DNA from: Siphonodentalium dalli
Taxonomy: Eukaryota > Mollusca > Scaphopoda > Gadilida > Siphonodentaliidae
NCBI GenBank assembly: GCA_032622095.1
Contig: CP136063.1
Span: 215,777,982 to 215,841,981, forward strand
Direction: 5' to 3'
Length of the DNA stretch: 64,000 bases
Of this stretch, positions 58,201 to 61,467 are shown piece after piece; position 1 is the stretch's first letter, and the number at the start of each line of letters is the position of its first letter. Made by a program: the position numbers and the translations under genes. The notes beneath the pieces were generated by a model. It was not told the DNA's origin, did no database searches, and saw only the letters and a list, made by a program, of their open reading frames with translations.

Positions 58201-61010
58201 TTTGGACTTATTATGATCACTTGTGTTTGGTAGTATAGTCTGAAAATCACATGCATCTTAATTTAAACATGCCCTGAACTTTCTACTTCAGTGCCCAGAA
58301 TGCCCAGGAACTATACAGTGAATTGAGGCAAACTTCAAAACGTGAGTTTTAACTTTTGCGTCCGTATATATTTTGTTTAATTTAAAATATAGTGCTCCTA
58401 TTTTGCTAAGCATGATGTATAGTCATATTTCTTGTACTATTTTAAGAAACGGTGAAGATGAAATGATTTTATATCAGTTGTTCATGTTAACCTCTTCGCT
58501 GCTATGACGTGAATGTCGTGATAAGACTCTTGATACCTACTGACCCACTTCAACGCACTAGCAGCTGGCCATCATTCATAAACACTCAAAAACAGTGCAT
58601 TCTGATGTTTTAAACAGTGTATGATGTTCCAGGATTATGTATAATCCCTTTGCTTGGAGATAACTTTCACTCATATGATAAAATATTCATGATTTATTTT
58701 CTTGTTATTAAGGTTTATTATAATTGCAGCTGCTAGGCCATATCATGACCTCAGTTATGGGCGTAGGCAAGACTGGGAAATCACTCTACTGCACATAGAA
58801 ACCAAGTTGTTTGAGTTTAGTGTGCCTGTCATTTGCAGAATGAGGTCCGCAGAGGGTGAATTTAGTGACACTATCCCGCATAGTTGGCTAGCATCACTAA
58901 ATTCACCCTCTGGTAACCTCATTCTGCTTAGGCCTTATCTTCTCTCAAAAGTTTCTTTATTATCAAATTTCTATATAAATTTTTTCACATAGATTCTATT
59001 TCTTTTTTAGTTTAGTTTCTCTATATCCCCAAATTGGCAGGCGACAAATTGCATAATCAAGGTTCCCAATGGGTGTTCGTCACAATATTCATCATTTGGG
59101 AACTTCAATCTGAGTCTATGTTTCCCATAGCAGATGAGGACATGCAGAATGAAGTTCTCAGAGGGTGAATTTAGTGATGCTGGCCCACTATGCAGGATAG
59201 CATCACTAAATTCACCCTCTGGGGACCTCATTCTGCAAATGACAGGCACACTAAACTCAGGCTTGGTAGAAACCACCAACCTCTGGAAAGCAAGTGACAA
59301 ACTTGCCCAGATGCACGAATCAGGTTACCATCCCCATCGCTGGACAAATTATGCACCTAACCAACTGAGTACATTTTCTTCTGTCTTTGTATCCATTGTA
59401 TATTTTGTTGCAGAGAAGAGAGCTGGTATGACCGATCAGAAGAAGATCGTCCATGTTATCGCTGCTTTCCTCATGACCAGAGATGAGATGTTTAAGGAAT
59501 TTTCTATCCACTTACAGTATGTGTTTCAATTTCCTTTAACCCTATCATGACGGGGAGCCATGCTGGTGCAGCATTAAAGATCCTGTGCCAGTGCATTCTC
59601 TTAAATATGCGAGTCTCCCATAGAGAGGCCTCGCATGCATAAGAGAATGCAAGGTCAAGGCTTACAAGGTCAAGGTAAATATTGTTAGGCCAATGTATTC
59701 TCTTATATAAGCGAGGCACACTGTGAGTTCCTTAAATATCTCAACTTTTATGTATCTCATTGTCTAAAAGTTAACCAGTTTTTTTTAAATAATTTATTTT
59801 CATATAAAATCTTATTTCTTTTTTTTTACAGAAAAATCGTTGGATGCAAGTCAGAGTTAATGGAGATGATACCAAAGCTAGATAATTGCCTTAAAATGAT
59901 ACAAGAGGCTAACCAGACACTGCTATACTATCAGCGAGATAGGCAACAACATATATGGAAACTTGTGTCACTTGGGGTGAGATAATAGAGATAGTTTAGA
60001 TTGTAAACTTCTAATTTTGCCTGTCAAGATATATCAGACTATAGTAATGCCCGAAATAATTGACTCCTTAACCACAGCAGAATTATGGGTAATTTTTCAG
60101 GATTTAGTCAGAAATATGTCTCACTGAGAGCTTTCCGATGAATGGTAACAAGCCATATTTCCAACTAAATCCTGAAAAATTACCCATAATTATACTGTGG
60201 TTCAGGAGTCGATTAATTAGGGCATTACTGTAGCCAATCATAGAAAAACTATAGTCTGTTGATAAATTCCACATAACACTGAGTGTGAGATATTTACGCA
60301 TGAGTAGCTGCTTAATAATGCTGATTCTGTATGGCACGTTTTGTTGTCTCTTTGACGACTATTACACAAATTTGTTGTGTTATGTTGCATGAACTTTGTT
60401 TGGAAATAGAACACTGTTTTCTGATTACTGGATATCTTCCTGCCTAGGGCACTATTAAATAAACTACCTGGTTTATAATATAAACTCATTTGGCAAATAC
60501 GGGCCCTGATGTTTATCTTGTGTTTTATGTGCCCGCCCGTTTAAAAAAACGGGACTATTATGTTATTGGTCGATCCGTCTGTCCGCCCGTTTGCTTTCTG
60601 TTTCCAGATGATATTTAGATAGTCTCAATTGAATGGAATGAAATTGGGTGTGTGGGTTTACTAGCATAAAATGCAGGTCAAGTTCAAATTTGGGTTCAGC
60701 CTGCCAATTTTTACCTCCAGTTTAATTTCCTTATTCTTTATCATTGTTCATTGTTCAGCAAAAAATTAATTCCTTCCCAAGTTGAACTACAGTGTCATTG
60801 ACACTTTCATTACATTTTCAGCTTAAAATTGGTATCTGCCAAGCAGAAGAGTCAAGACAAGAGTCAATGTTGTGTTCTAACCTTATGACATCACTGCCTA
60901 CCCACTGTTCTGACGACCCGATGTCAGTTATGAACTATTCACAGAGAATTTCATCAGGTCTACAAGAAGTCGTCAAAGAGTTATCTGACACAGATTCTTC
61001 CTTCAGCTGA
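19156..61010 (+). CDS. IKK: IKK-alpha/beta-type I-kappa-B kinase, 18 coding exons, 720 residues
   Basis: The joined exons encode a serine/threonine kinase of the IKK-alpha/beta family, which phosphorylates I-kappa-B in the cytoplasm and so releases NF-kappa-B. Seen in the sequence: glycine loop GSGGFG (residues 22-27), ATP-binding lysine K44, catalytic loop HRDLKPEN (144-151), DLG magnesium motif (167-169), activation loop with S178 and S182 matching the two serines phosphorylated in canonical IKKs, then GTLQYLAPE. A ubiquitin-like domain follows (about 312-405) and a long helical scaffold/dimerisation domain (about 410-660). Eighteen exons join with all phases compatible: 19156-19260, 21512-21727, 26197-26355, 27119-27208, 31826-31950, 32794-32901, 34048-34177, 36425-36613, 41643-41771, 46991-47082, 48060-48161, 55279-55328, 56347-56411, 57216-57331, 58292-58341, 59414-59516, 59832-59976, 60822-61010. 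The length is close to vertebrate IKKs (about 745-756), but the C-terminal NEMO-binding peptide is absent. TBK1/IKK-epsilon is unlikely given the activation loop. Confidence 0.95.
19261..19976. other. IKK intron 1, proximal part; nothing recognised
   Basis: Unique-looking intronic DNA. Confidence 0.4.
19977..20273 (-). mobile_element. tRNA-derived SINE
   Basis: On the minus strand it begins ggggcctcggtggtcaatcg, a good pol III A-box context (compare tRNA GTGGTCTAGTGGTTAGG), with a B-box-like gggttcatcaatc about 50 nt later. A body follows, then a 3' segment with ttgctgaaagcaac and a caatcaatcaat tail. The tail segment resembles domains shared by molluscan SINEs (inference). Confidence 0.75.
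20620..21095 (-). pseudogene. LINE C-terminal fragment (Cys-rich RT tail)
   Basis: Minus-strand frame [20 protein letters not shown], the C-x2-C ... EDE-x-HFL motif found at the C-terminus of many non-LTR retrotransposon proteins. Stops follow within 50 codons. A gataaatagatagatag tail marks the 3' end near 20630. Confidence 0.7.
21149..21224. mobile_element. Family A MITE fragment
   Basis: Left-arm remnant aagcctgcaaatag ... gaggtccccagagggtgaat ending ctatccctc. Confidence 0.7.
21243..21492. mobile_element. Family C foldback MITE abutting IKK exon 2
   Basis: TA (21241-21242) cagtaatgccctaa ... atggcattactg TA (21493-21494). A short duplication of the apex (ttgccattcat...gaaagctctca) makes it longer than usual. 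It ends 19 nt before exon 2. Confidence 0.88.
21512..21727 (+). CDS. IKK: IKK coding exon 2 (residues 36-107)
   Basis: Phase 0 at both ends; acceptor ttccatag, donor gtgaga. It carries the ATP-binding lysine (IALKKC, K44), the alpha-C region with RLTH, and the hinge segment [16 protein letters not shown], very close to the IKK-beta hinge. A family C MITE ends 19 nt before the exon. Confidence 0.95.
21728..22976. other. IKK intron 2, no element recognised
   Basis: AT-rich intron. Inverted caatggttctcgttttac-type patches around 21840-22090 suggest an old foldback but were not resolved. Confidence 0.4.
22977..24091. mobile_element. Non-autonomous hAT element, 1.1 kb
   Basis: Perfect 8-bp target duplication attctctg (22969-22976 and 24092-24099); ends cagggttgt and acaaccctg. 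Sub-terminal ggtacc/cggtaccg motifs are scattered near both ends. No transposase frame inside. Confidence 0.88.
24100..24899. other. IKK intron 2, diverged boilerplate repeats
   Basis: Two related segments (cttaactgggaaatcaactcatcctacag at 24608 and 24768) indicate a local duplication of about 160 bp. No gene. Confidence 0.45.
24900..26037. mobile_element. Non-autonomous hAT element, 1.14 kb
   Basis: Perfect 8-bp duplication taatcaac (24892-24899 and 26038-26045); ends caggcctcag and ctgaggcctg. The inner parts have short g-a-g-a-c-t-t repeats at the left and g-c-g-a-c repeats at the right. No transposase. Confidence 0.9.
26197..26355 (+). CDS. IKK: IKK coding exon 3 (residues 108-160)
   Basis: Acceptor gaaattcag, donor gtatga, phase 0 at both ends. 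It encodes NCCGLSE, a hallmark of IKK kinases, followed by the catalytic loop [11 protein letters not shown] with catalytic D146. The donor is a weak match to consensus, but the join to exon 4 restores the family sequence without a gap. Confidence 0.95.
26356..26760. other. IKK intron 3, no gene; small family H remnant
   Basis: ttaaagtgatgtga at about 26642 is a family H end; the rest is anonymous. Confidence 0.4.
26765..27077. mobile_element. Diverged family D element, 37 nt before exon 4
   Basis: TTAA at 26761-26764 and 27078-27081; ends aggtacacaatccg and tatgtatct. It shares gggttcctcgactcgaat with family D. Confidence 0.7.
27119..27208 (+). CDS. IKK: IKK coding exon 4 (residues 161-190, activation loop)
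   Basis: Acceptor cctttttag, donor gtaggg, phase 0 at both ends. It encodes [11 protein letters not shown] and the activation loop [15 protein letters not shown]178 and S182 match the two serines whose phosphorylation switches on canonical IKKs, so this should be a regulated kinase and not a pseudokinase. Confidence 0.95.
27232..27677. mobile_element. Family A long-form element
   Basis: Two family A hairpins separated by about 200 nt of middle sequence (containing cttcccag / agaagatgaggcc). Starts 23 nt after the exon 4 donor. Ends diverged, target duplication not clear. Confidence 0.7.
27790..27912. mobile_element. Family B element, right end eroded
   Basis: ccctttcatgacgggag end followed by a ctcttatatatgcgag hairpin. 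The right TTAA end is not found. Confidence 0.7.
27960..28080. repeat. gtccgtccgtc simple repeat with caccatgtatggtac palindrome
   Basis: Imperfect (cgtc)n tract 28015-28076 preceded by gtacccataccatgtatggtac. This combination is common boilerplate in mollusc introns (inference). Confidence 0.6.
28081..29730. repeat. Highly diverged tandem array, unit about 160 bp
   Basis: The block 'aacacaccc(c)t(c)acctgtatag' followed by 'tttttggtatcgatcggtt' recurs near 28155, 28320, 28460, 29235, 29390 and 29680. The 28500-29130 stretch is less clear. Confidence 0.6.
30037..30343. mobile_element. Family B element with an extended ttttatc-rich arm
   Basis: TTAA at 30033-30036, then a ccgatcgtgatcgg palindrome, T-rich repeats (ttttttatcattt), the ctcttatatatgcgag hairpin, and the end cctgtcatgaaaagg. 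The left part resembles the copy at 61225. Confidence 0.65.
30344..31125. other. IKK intron 4, no element assigned
   Basis: Contains ctttcagcccaagggccttcc at 30402, which looks like part of a dispersed repeat, but no second copy is in the window. Confidence 0.35.
31140..31801. repeat. Large foldback with a nested foldback, ending at exon 5
   Basis: The arm ttatgttgggatataagatt (about 31150) is inverted at about 31235-31270 and again at 31775-31797. A tgattcacaac(t)(t)gtctatgactcg block accompanies it. A second perfect hairpin (31590-31705, tacatggagatttaatacct) is nested inside. Ends about 25 nt before exon 5. Confidence 0.7.
31826..31950 (+). CDS. IKK: IKK coding exon 5 (residues 191-231)
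   Basis: Acceptor tattacag, donor gtacgt; leaves two bases (TG) that complete a tryptophan codon with exon 6. It encodes [13 protein letters not shown] (subdomain IX) and GFRPFLP. A foldback repeat ends about 25 nt upstream. Confidence 0.95.
31998..32085. mobile_element. Family B left-end fragment
   Basis: ttaaccctttcatgacagg then ctcttatatatgcgagtctc, cut off at attggctgg. A matching gaaagggttaa end lies at 32550-32562 after a foldback. Confidence 0.65.
32417..32562. repeat. Perfect palindrome plus TTAA end, repeated at 41465-41574
   Basis: gattataataatgtgatac pairs with its inverse around agctcaaagagct (32417-32491). The downstream tail through gaaagggttaa recurs in direct orientation at 41465-41574. 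Confidence 0.8.
32566..33242. repeat. Inverted duplication, copy 1 (contains IKK exon 6)
   Basis: Matches 40770-41455 in inverted orientation: 3' half of intron 5, exon 6, 5' half of intron 6, and most of a family G element. By eye about 94 percent over the 230 nt upstream of the exon, 97 percent in the exon, lower in the downstream MITE. Confidence 0.85.
32794..32901 (+). CDS. IKK: IKK coding exon 6 (residues 232-267)
   Basis: Acceptor ttgttatag, donor gtgagt. The first base completes W232 and the last two (CG) pass to exon 7. It encodes the kinase C-lobe segment with [15 protein letters not shown] second, inverted copy of this exon lies in intron 8 (41112-41219). Confidence 0.92.
32959..33267. 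mobile_element. Family G TTAA element in IKK intron 6
   Basis: TTAA at 32955-32958 and 33268-33271; ends cgctttggctggtgag and ctacccgccaaagtg, with gtcatatatgatgtcat and cgacataaatgtcg palindromes. Also carried in the inverted copy (40758-41055). Confidence 0.75.
33272..34047. other. IKK intron 6, rest
   Basis: 33340-33426 is the repeat shared with 14024-14102. The remainder is anonymous. Confidence 0.4.
34048..34177 (+). CDS. IKK: IKK coding exon 7 (residues 268-311)
   Basis: Acceptor tgatttcag, donor gtgagt, ends in phase 0. It encodes [16 protein letters not shown], the conserved end of the IKK kinase domain. The open frame continues upstream, but an alternative acceptor at 33980 would read into a stop in the required phase, so 34048 is preferred. 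Confidence 0.9.
34291..34504. mobile_element. Family C foldback MITE, complete
   Basis: TA at 34289-34290 and 34505-34506; ends cagtaatgccctaa and ttagggcattactg; near-perfect arms of about 100 nt. Confidence 0.9.
34552..34807. mobile_element. Family B TTAA element, complete, two hairpins
   Basis: TTAA at 34548-34551 and 34808-34811; ends ccctttcatgacgggag and cattcatgaaaggg. Confidence 0.85.
35004..35099. mobile_element. Family B element, internally deleted
   Basis: TTAA at 35000-35003 and 35100-35103; both ends kept, both hairpins lost, only about 96 bp. Confidence 0.8.
35104..35976. other. IKK intron 7, no gene
   Basis: AT-rich intron; nothing recognised. Confidence 0.4.
35977..36369. 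mobile_element. Non-autonomous hAT element, 393 bp
   Basis: Perfect 8-bp duplication gtatgaat (35969-35976 and 36370-36377); ends caggggcgccgg and ccggcgcccctg. Sub-terminal G and C runs can pair. It lies 47 nt before exon 8. Confidence 0.9.
36425..36613 (+). CDS. IKK: IKK coding exon 8 (residues 312-374, ubiquitin-like domain)
   Basis: Acceptor gttttcag, donor gtgagt, phase 0 at both ends. It starts LIHVY, as vertebrate IKKs start the ubiquitin-like domain with LVHI, and continues through EQDLLLATG and the PDQLAS turn. A hAT element lies 47 nt upstream and a family A element starts 14 nt downstream. Confidence 0.93.
36628..37045. mobile_element. Family A long-form element, left end lost
   Basis: Two family A hairpins around a middle piece with gtttctttatcattaaatt and caaggttcccaatgggtg, as in 58803-59265. 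Ends caggcacactaaactcagg. Begins 14 nt after the exon 8 donor. Confidence 0.75.
37374..37627. mobile_element. Family A foldback MITE, complete, 254 bp
   Basis: Perfect 8-bp duplication taaacgac (37366-37373 and 37628-37635). Double-hairpin architecture with aggcctaagc at the centre of the dyad. Confidence 0.92.
37993..38252. repeat. Long inverted repeat, left arm (partner 40151-40417)
   Basis: About 260 nt, nearly identical to the inverse of 40151-40417. The only differences seen are one 9-nt indel and a few substitutions. Arms enclose 1.9 kb. Confidence 0.88.
38254..38735. repeat. Diverged relative of the 434-bp duplication unit
   Basis: Begins ccctttgaacccgtaac after TTAA, with two ccgatatttcggtg-type copies. 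From about 38367 it can be aligned loosely with the unit at 38750 (cccactgatttatatttaaa, gttgaccgctag). Confidence 0.55.
38736..39603. repeat. Perfect 434-bp tandem duplication
   Basis: 38736-39169 and 39170-39603 appear identical base for base on reading through both. Unit begins ttatacacgacatacc and ends aagaacattttac. No open frame. Confidence 0.92.
39839..40092. mobile_element. Family A foldback MITE, complete, 254 bp
   Basis: Perfect 8-bp duplication gtctcaga (39831-39838 and 40093-40100). Same length as the copy at 37374. Confidence 0.92.
40151..40417. repeat. Long inverted repeat, right arm (partner 37993-38252)
   Basis: Inverse of the left arm; contains the 9-nt segment absent there (about 40330). 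Confidence 0.88.
40770..41455. repeat. Inverted duplication, copy 2, in IKK intron 8
   Basis: Inverse of 32566-33242, including a family G element (40758-41055) and a full copy of exon 6 (41112-41219). Confidence 0.85.
41112..41219 (-). pseudogene. Antisense second copy of IKK exon 6, splice sites intact
   Basis: Read on the minus strand it is 108 nt with acceptor ttgttatag and donor gtgagt, as in the true exon. Three substitutions separate the two and all are synonymous (CCA/CCT, GAT/GAC, AAG/AAA). It cannot be spliced into the sense IKK mRNA in this orientation. It may be a relic, a source of double-stranded RNA, or part of an unknown antisense transcript. Confidence 0.85.
41465..41574. 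repeat. Direct copy of 32453-32562
   Basis: aagagctctttccatcaatg through gaaagggttaa, direct orientation, next to the inverted exon block. Confidence 0.8.
41643..41771 (+). CDS. IKK: IKK coding exon 9 (residues 375-417)
   Basis: Acceptor tatttcag, donor gttagc (weak), phase 0 at both ends. It encodes the last strand of the ubiquitin-like domain (FLLYLF) and the linker into the scaffold domain ([13 protein letters not shown]). Confidence 0.88.
41900..45100. other. IKK intron 9, no gene assigned
   Basis: Short open frames, the longest 101 codons at 42618-42923, without recognisable motifs. Related cagatcttctcctan(a)gaagac/cgaagc pieces at 42172 and 42480 suggest an old local duplication. Confidence 0.4.
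45240..45990. repeat. Diverged tandem array, unit about 140 bp, five or more units
   Basis: Recurring order: ggggaggggcaccaaaattga, then gccg(a/g)(t)t(t)nccaccaaa, then catc(t)ccataatatgaggaat(c/g)taat(t)gtgc. Seen from about 45240, 45360, 45500, 45640 and 45785. Confidence 0.65.
46514..46952. mobile_element. Family B element, long form, 34 nt before exon 10
   Basis: TTAA at 46510-46513 and 46953-46956; ends ccctttacccaacag and ttgggtaaaggg. Two near-identical hairpins (46546-46605 and 46738-46800) are separated by gtaaaaaaatgtaagaaa-like repeats. Confidence 0.85.
46991..47082 (+). CDS. IKK: IKK coding exon 10 (residues 418-447)
   Basis: Acceptor tatttacag, donor gtgagt. It encodes the first helix of the scaffold/dimerisation domain (SWAQAVYFC ... 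IIQSQRAI), matching the vertebrate WGQVWHSI ... QGQRAAM region. Two bases (AT) pass to exon 11 to make a methionine. A family B element ends 34 nt upstream. Confidence 0.92.
47580..47845. mobile_element. Family D right end inserted in a family C remnant
   Basis: D-type block gggttcctcgactctaatc and end tgagtagct, TTAA at 47814-47817, directly followed by ggagtcgattatttagggt and attactgta, the outer end of a family C MITE. Confidence 0.7.
48060..48161 (+). CDS. IKK: IKK coding exon 11 (residues 448-481)
   Basis: Acceptor ttgttgcag, donor gtgact. It continues the scaffold helix with [17 protein letters not shown], corresponding to the NLLRNNSCLSKMKNSM helix of IKK-beta. Two bases (AG) pass on to exon 12. 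Confidence 0.92.
48285..48654. mobile_element. Family H TTAA element, complete, about 370 bp
   Basis: TTAA at 48281-48284 and 48655-48658; ends agacatattatggac and gtatcacatcacc. Reference copy for the family. Starts 119 nt after the exon 11 donor. Confidence 0.85.
48955..49480. repeat. Diverged tandem array, about three units of 160-175 bp
   Basis: aaaagttgtc(t/c)gggggttattt followed by aacaattatc(a)... and tgagttcncaaaaggagtatc recurs near 49010, 49175 and 49340. Confidence 0.65.
49618..49757. mobile_element. Family C MITE, right end replaced
   Basis: TA then cagtaatgccctaaataatc; the right arm stops after gcaacaagccata, where the large 5-kb element begins. Confidence 0.8.
50749..52450. 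repeat. Three dispersed copies of a 'gtaattagcactc' repeat
   Basis: Copies begin near 50757, 51220 and 52368, each running gtaattagcactc, then gatagtc(a/c)caccaaac, then ggctaccca(t) and aaccc. Spacing is irregular (about 460 and 1150 nt). Confidence 0.65.
52612..52690 (+). mobile_element. tRNA-like segment, probable SINE head
   Basis: gagctgagtggttatgcc gives a good A-box and gggttcgaccatcc a good B-box, spaced as in Ser/Leu-type tRNAs. The acceptor-stem pairing is poor, so this is a SINE head or tRNA pseudogene, not a functional tRNA. Confidence 0.65.
54360..54380. repeat. G homopolymer, about 20 nt
   Basis: Uninterrupted G run after ccctttca. Confidence 0.9.
54787..55127. repeat. Inverted-repeat unit at the right edge of the 5-kb element
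   Basis: gagatacaatattttcctaa ... ctcctagaa at 54796-54836 is inverted at 55083-55124. Between them lies a unit bounded by gtatcttgcccactgaac and its inverse (54837-55082). Confidence 0.75.
55125..55259. mobile_element. Family C MITE, left end lost, abutting exon 12
   Basis: Starts tatttccgacatatggcttg and runs through the apex to ttaggacattactg; TA at 55260-55261. Ends 19 nt before exon 12. Confidence 0.85.
55279..55328 (+). CDS. IKK: IKK coding exon 12 (residues 482-498), 50-nt microexon-like
   Basis: Acceptor tctgttgcag, donor gtgagt. It encodes [16 protein letters not shown], matching the vertebrate IQIDLEKYSEQTEFGI block. A family C MITE ends 19 nt upstream, exactly as at exon 2. Confidence 0.9.
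55718..55870. mobile_element. Family A MITE, half copy with duplicated end
   Basis: cttgaaatagtgt(g)(t/a)ctgt-aatttgcagaa occurs twice in a row, then one hairpin. Confidence 0.75.
55931..56169. mobile_element. Family B element, diverged
   Basis: TTAA near 55927-55931 and at 56168-56171; ends ctcttccacgactgg and ctgtcatgaaagag; one full hairpin and one eroded. Confidence 0.7.
56347..56411 (+). CDS. IKK: IKK coding exon 13 (residues 499-520)
   Basis: Acceptor cttgatag, donor gtgagt, ends phase 0. It encodes [13 protein letters not shown], matching the vertebrate KLLLAWREMEQAV helix of the scaffold domain. Confidence 0.9.
56575..56870. repeat. 43-bp tandem array, about seven units, in IKK intron 13
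   Basis: Unit actagtcgagtgatctagtc ... ttaacatatccacgcggatcc with scattered substitutions and regular 43-nt spacing. Confidence 0.88.
57216..57331 (+). CDS. IKK: IKK coding exon 14 (residues 521-558)
   Basis: Acceptor tctattatag, donor gtaagt. It encodes [10 protein letters not shown], aligning with the vertebrate DLQRSPMGRK motif. A family B element begins about 10 nt into the following intron. Confidence 0.92.
57341..57592. mobile_element. Family B element starting 10 nt into intron 14
   Basis: Ends ccctttgatgacttgag and caactcccatcatgtgg; right TTAA at 57593-57596, left site mutated to gtaa/taaa inside the donor neighbourhood. Two hairpins. Confidence 0.75.
57597..58291. other. IKK intron 14, no element assigned
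   Basis: The gaattccaac/ggaaattcca-type patches at 57735-57885 are weakly repetitive; nothing else. Confidence 0.35.
58292..58341 (+). CDS. IKK: IKK coding exon 15 (residues 559-575), 50-nt microexon-like
   Basis: Acceptor ctacttcag, donor gtgagt. It encodes [16 protein letters not shown], matching the vertebrate EEQARELYRRLREK segment. One base passes on to exon 16. Confidence 0.9.
58803..59265. mobile_element. Family A long-form element, complete, 463 bp
   Basis: Flanks atagaaac (58795-58802) and gtagaaac (59266-59273) are an 8-bp duplication with one mismatch. Two hairpins around a middle piece with its own caaggttcccaatggg/caatttgggaactt inverted pair. Confidence 0.82.
59414..59516 (+). 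CDS. IKK: IKK coding exon 16 (residues 576-609)
   Basis: Acceptor tttgttgcag, donor gtatgt. It encodes [18 protein letters not shown] and FKEFSIHL, matching the QEMVRLLLQAIQSFE helix of the scaffold domain. Confidence 0.9.
59540..59720. mobile_element. Family B element, right end lost
   Basis: TTAA at 59536-59539, 20 nt after the exon 16 donor; end ccctatcatgacgggg; first hairpin complete, second cut at gcgaggcacac. Confidence 0.75.
59832..59976 (+). CDS. IKK: IKK coding exon 17 (residues 610-658)
   Basis: Acceptor after a long T run (tttttacag), donor gtgaga, ends phase 0. It encodes [19 protein letters not shown] and the closing helix with [13 protein letters not shown], matching RQKELWNLLKIA of IKK-beta. 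Confidence 0.92.
60043..60230. mobile_element. Family C foldback MITE, shortened apex
   Basis: tagtaatgcccgaaataatt ... attagggcattactg with TA at 60231-60232. Confidence 0.82.
60235..60821. other. IKK intron 17, boilerplate repeat
   Basis: gcccgcccgttt...aaacgggac and ccgtctgtccgcccg at 60530-60595 resemble intronic boilerplate common in molluscs. No gene. Confidence 0.45.
60822..61010 (+). CDS. IKK: IKK terminal coding exon 18 (residues 659-720 and stop)
   Basis: Acceptor acattttcag; open to a TGA at 61008-61010. The tail is polar and ends [18 protein letters not shown]. It aligns with the vertebrate stretch that runs up to the NEMO-binding peptide, but stops there, and none of the three frames just after the stop encodes an LDWSWL-like motif. 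A splice from the internal caggtctac to a further exon cannot be excluded; I found no candidate before 64000. Confidence 0.85.
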   Translation, partial: LKIGICQAEESRQESMLCSNLMTSLPTHCSDDPMSVMNYSQRISSGLQEVVKELSDTDSSFS

Positions 61011-61075
61011 TGAGTGTTCATCAGTAGAACTGCTGAATTCATGTGATACTTTAATTGTGTTTATCATTAATCATC

Positions 61076-61215
61076 AAATCATCATCATTATGATGATGAT
61101 CATCATCATCAGTATTATCATCATCATCCTCATCCTCATCATTGTGATCATTTTCGTCATCAACATCATCATTTTCACTATCGTCATCATCATCGCTGTC
61201 ATTGTCCTCCATGAT
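61076..61215. repeat. Imperfect ATC/CAT microsatellite
   Basis: About 140 nt of interrupted trinucleotides. An Asp-rich open frame on the minus strand (61051-61275) is its by-product. Confidence 0.9.
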
Positions 61216-61224
61216 CATCATTAA

Positions 61225-61463
61225 CCCTTTGAGTGCCAGGTCGATTTTTGTATCAACCCATACACCCTGTGCCAATGCATTCTCTTATATATGCGAGTCG
61301 ACCATAGGTCGCCTCGCATATATAAGAGAATGCATTGGCCTAACAATTTTTTATAATTTTTTTTTACTATTTTTTACAATTTTAATAATTTATTCTTATA
61401 TTCTTTAACAGACTTATTTTGTAGGTTTAGGGCCGATGAGATCGGCCCCTGGCACTCAAAGGG
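61225..61463. mobile_element. Family B TTAA element, complete, in the likely IKK 3' UTR
   Basis: TTAA at 61221-61224 and 61464-61467; ends ccctttgagtgccagg and cctggcactcaaaggg; one perfect hairpin and a T-rich arm ending in the ccgatgagatcgg palindrome. Confidence 0.88.
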
Positions 61464-61467
61464 TTAA

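Noticed and set aside
58702-59550. Open frames reading through family A arms ([10 protein letters not shown]...)
   Set aside because: The same peptide appears wherever the MITE occurs, on both strands. It is the translation of the hairpin arm. Only 59414-59516 within it is a true exon (IKK exon 16).
61051-61275. Asp-rich minus-strand open frame
   Set aside because: It is the antisense reading of an ATC microsatellite.
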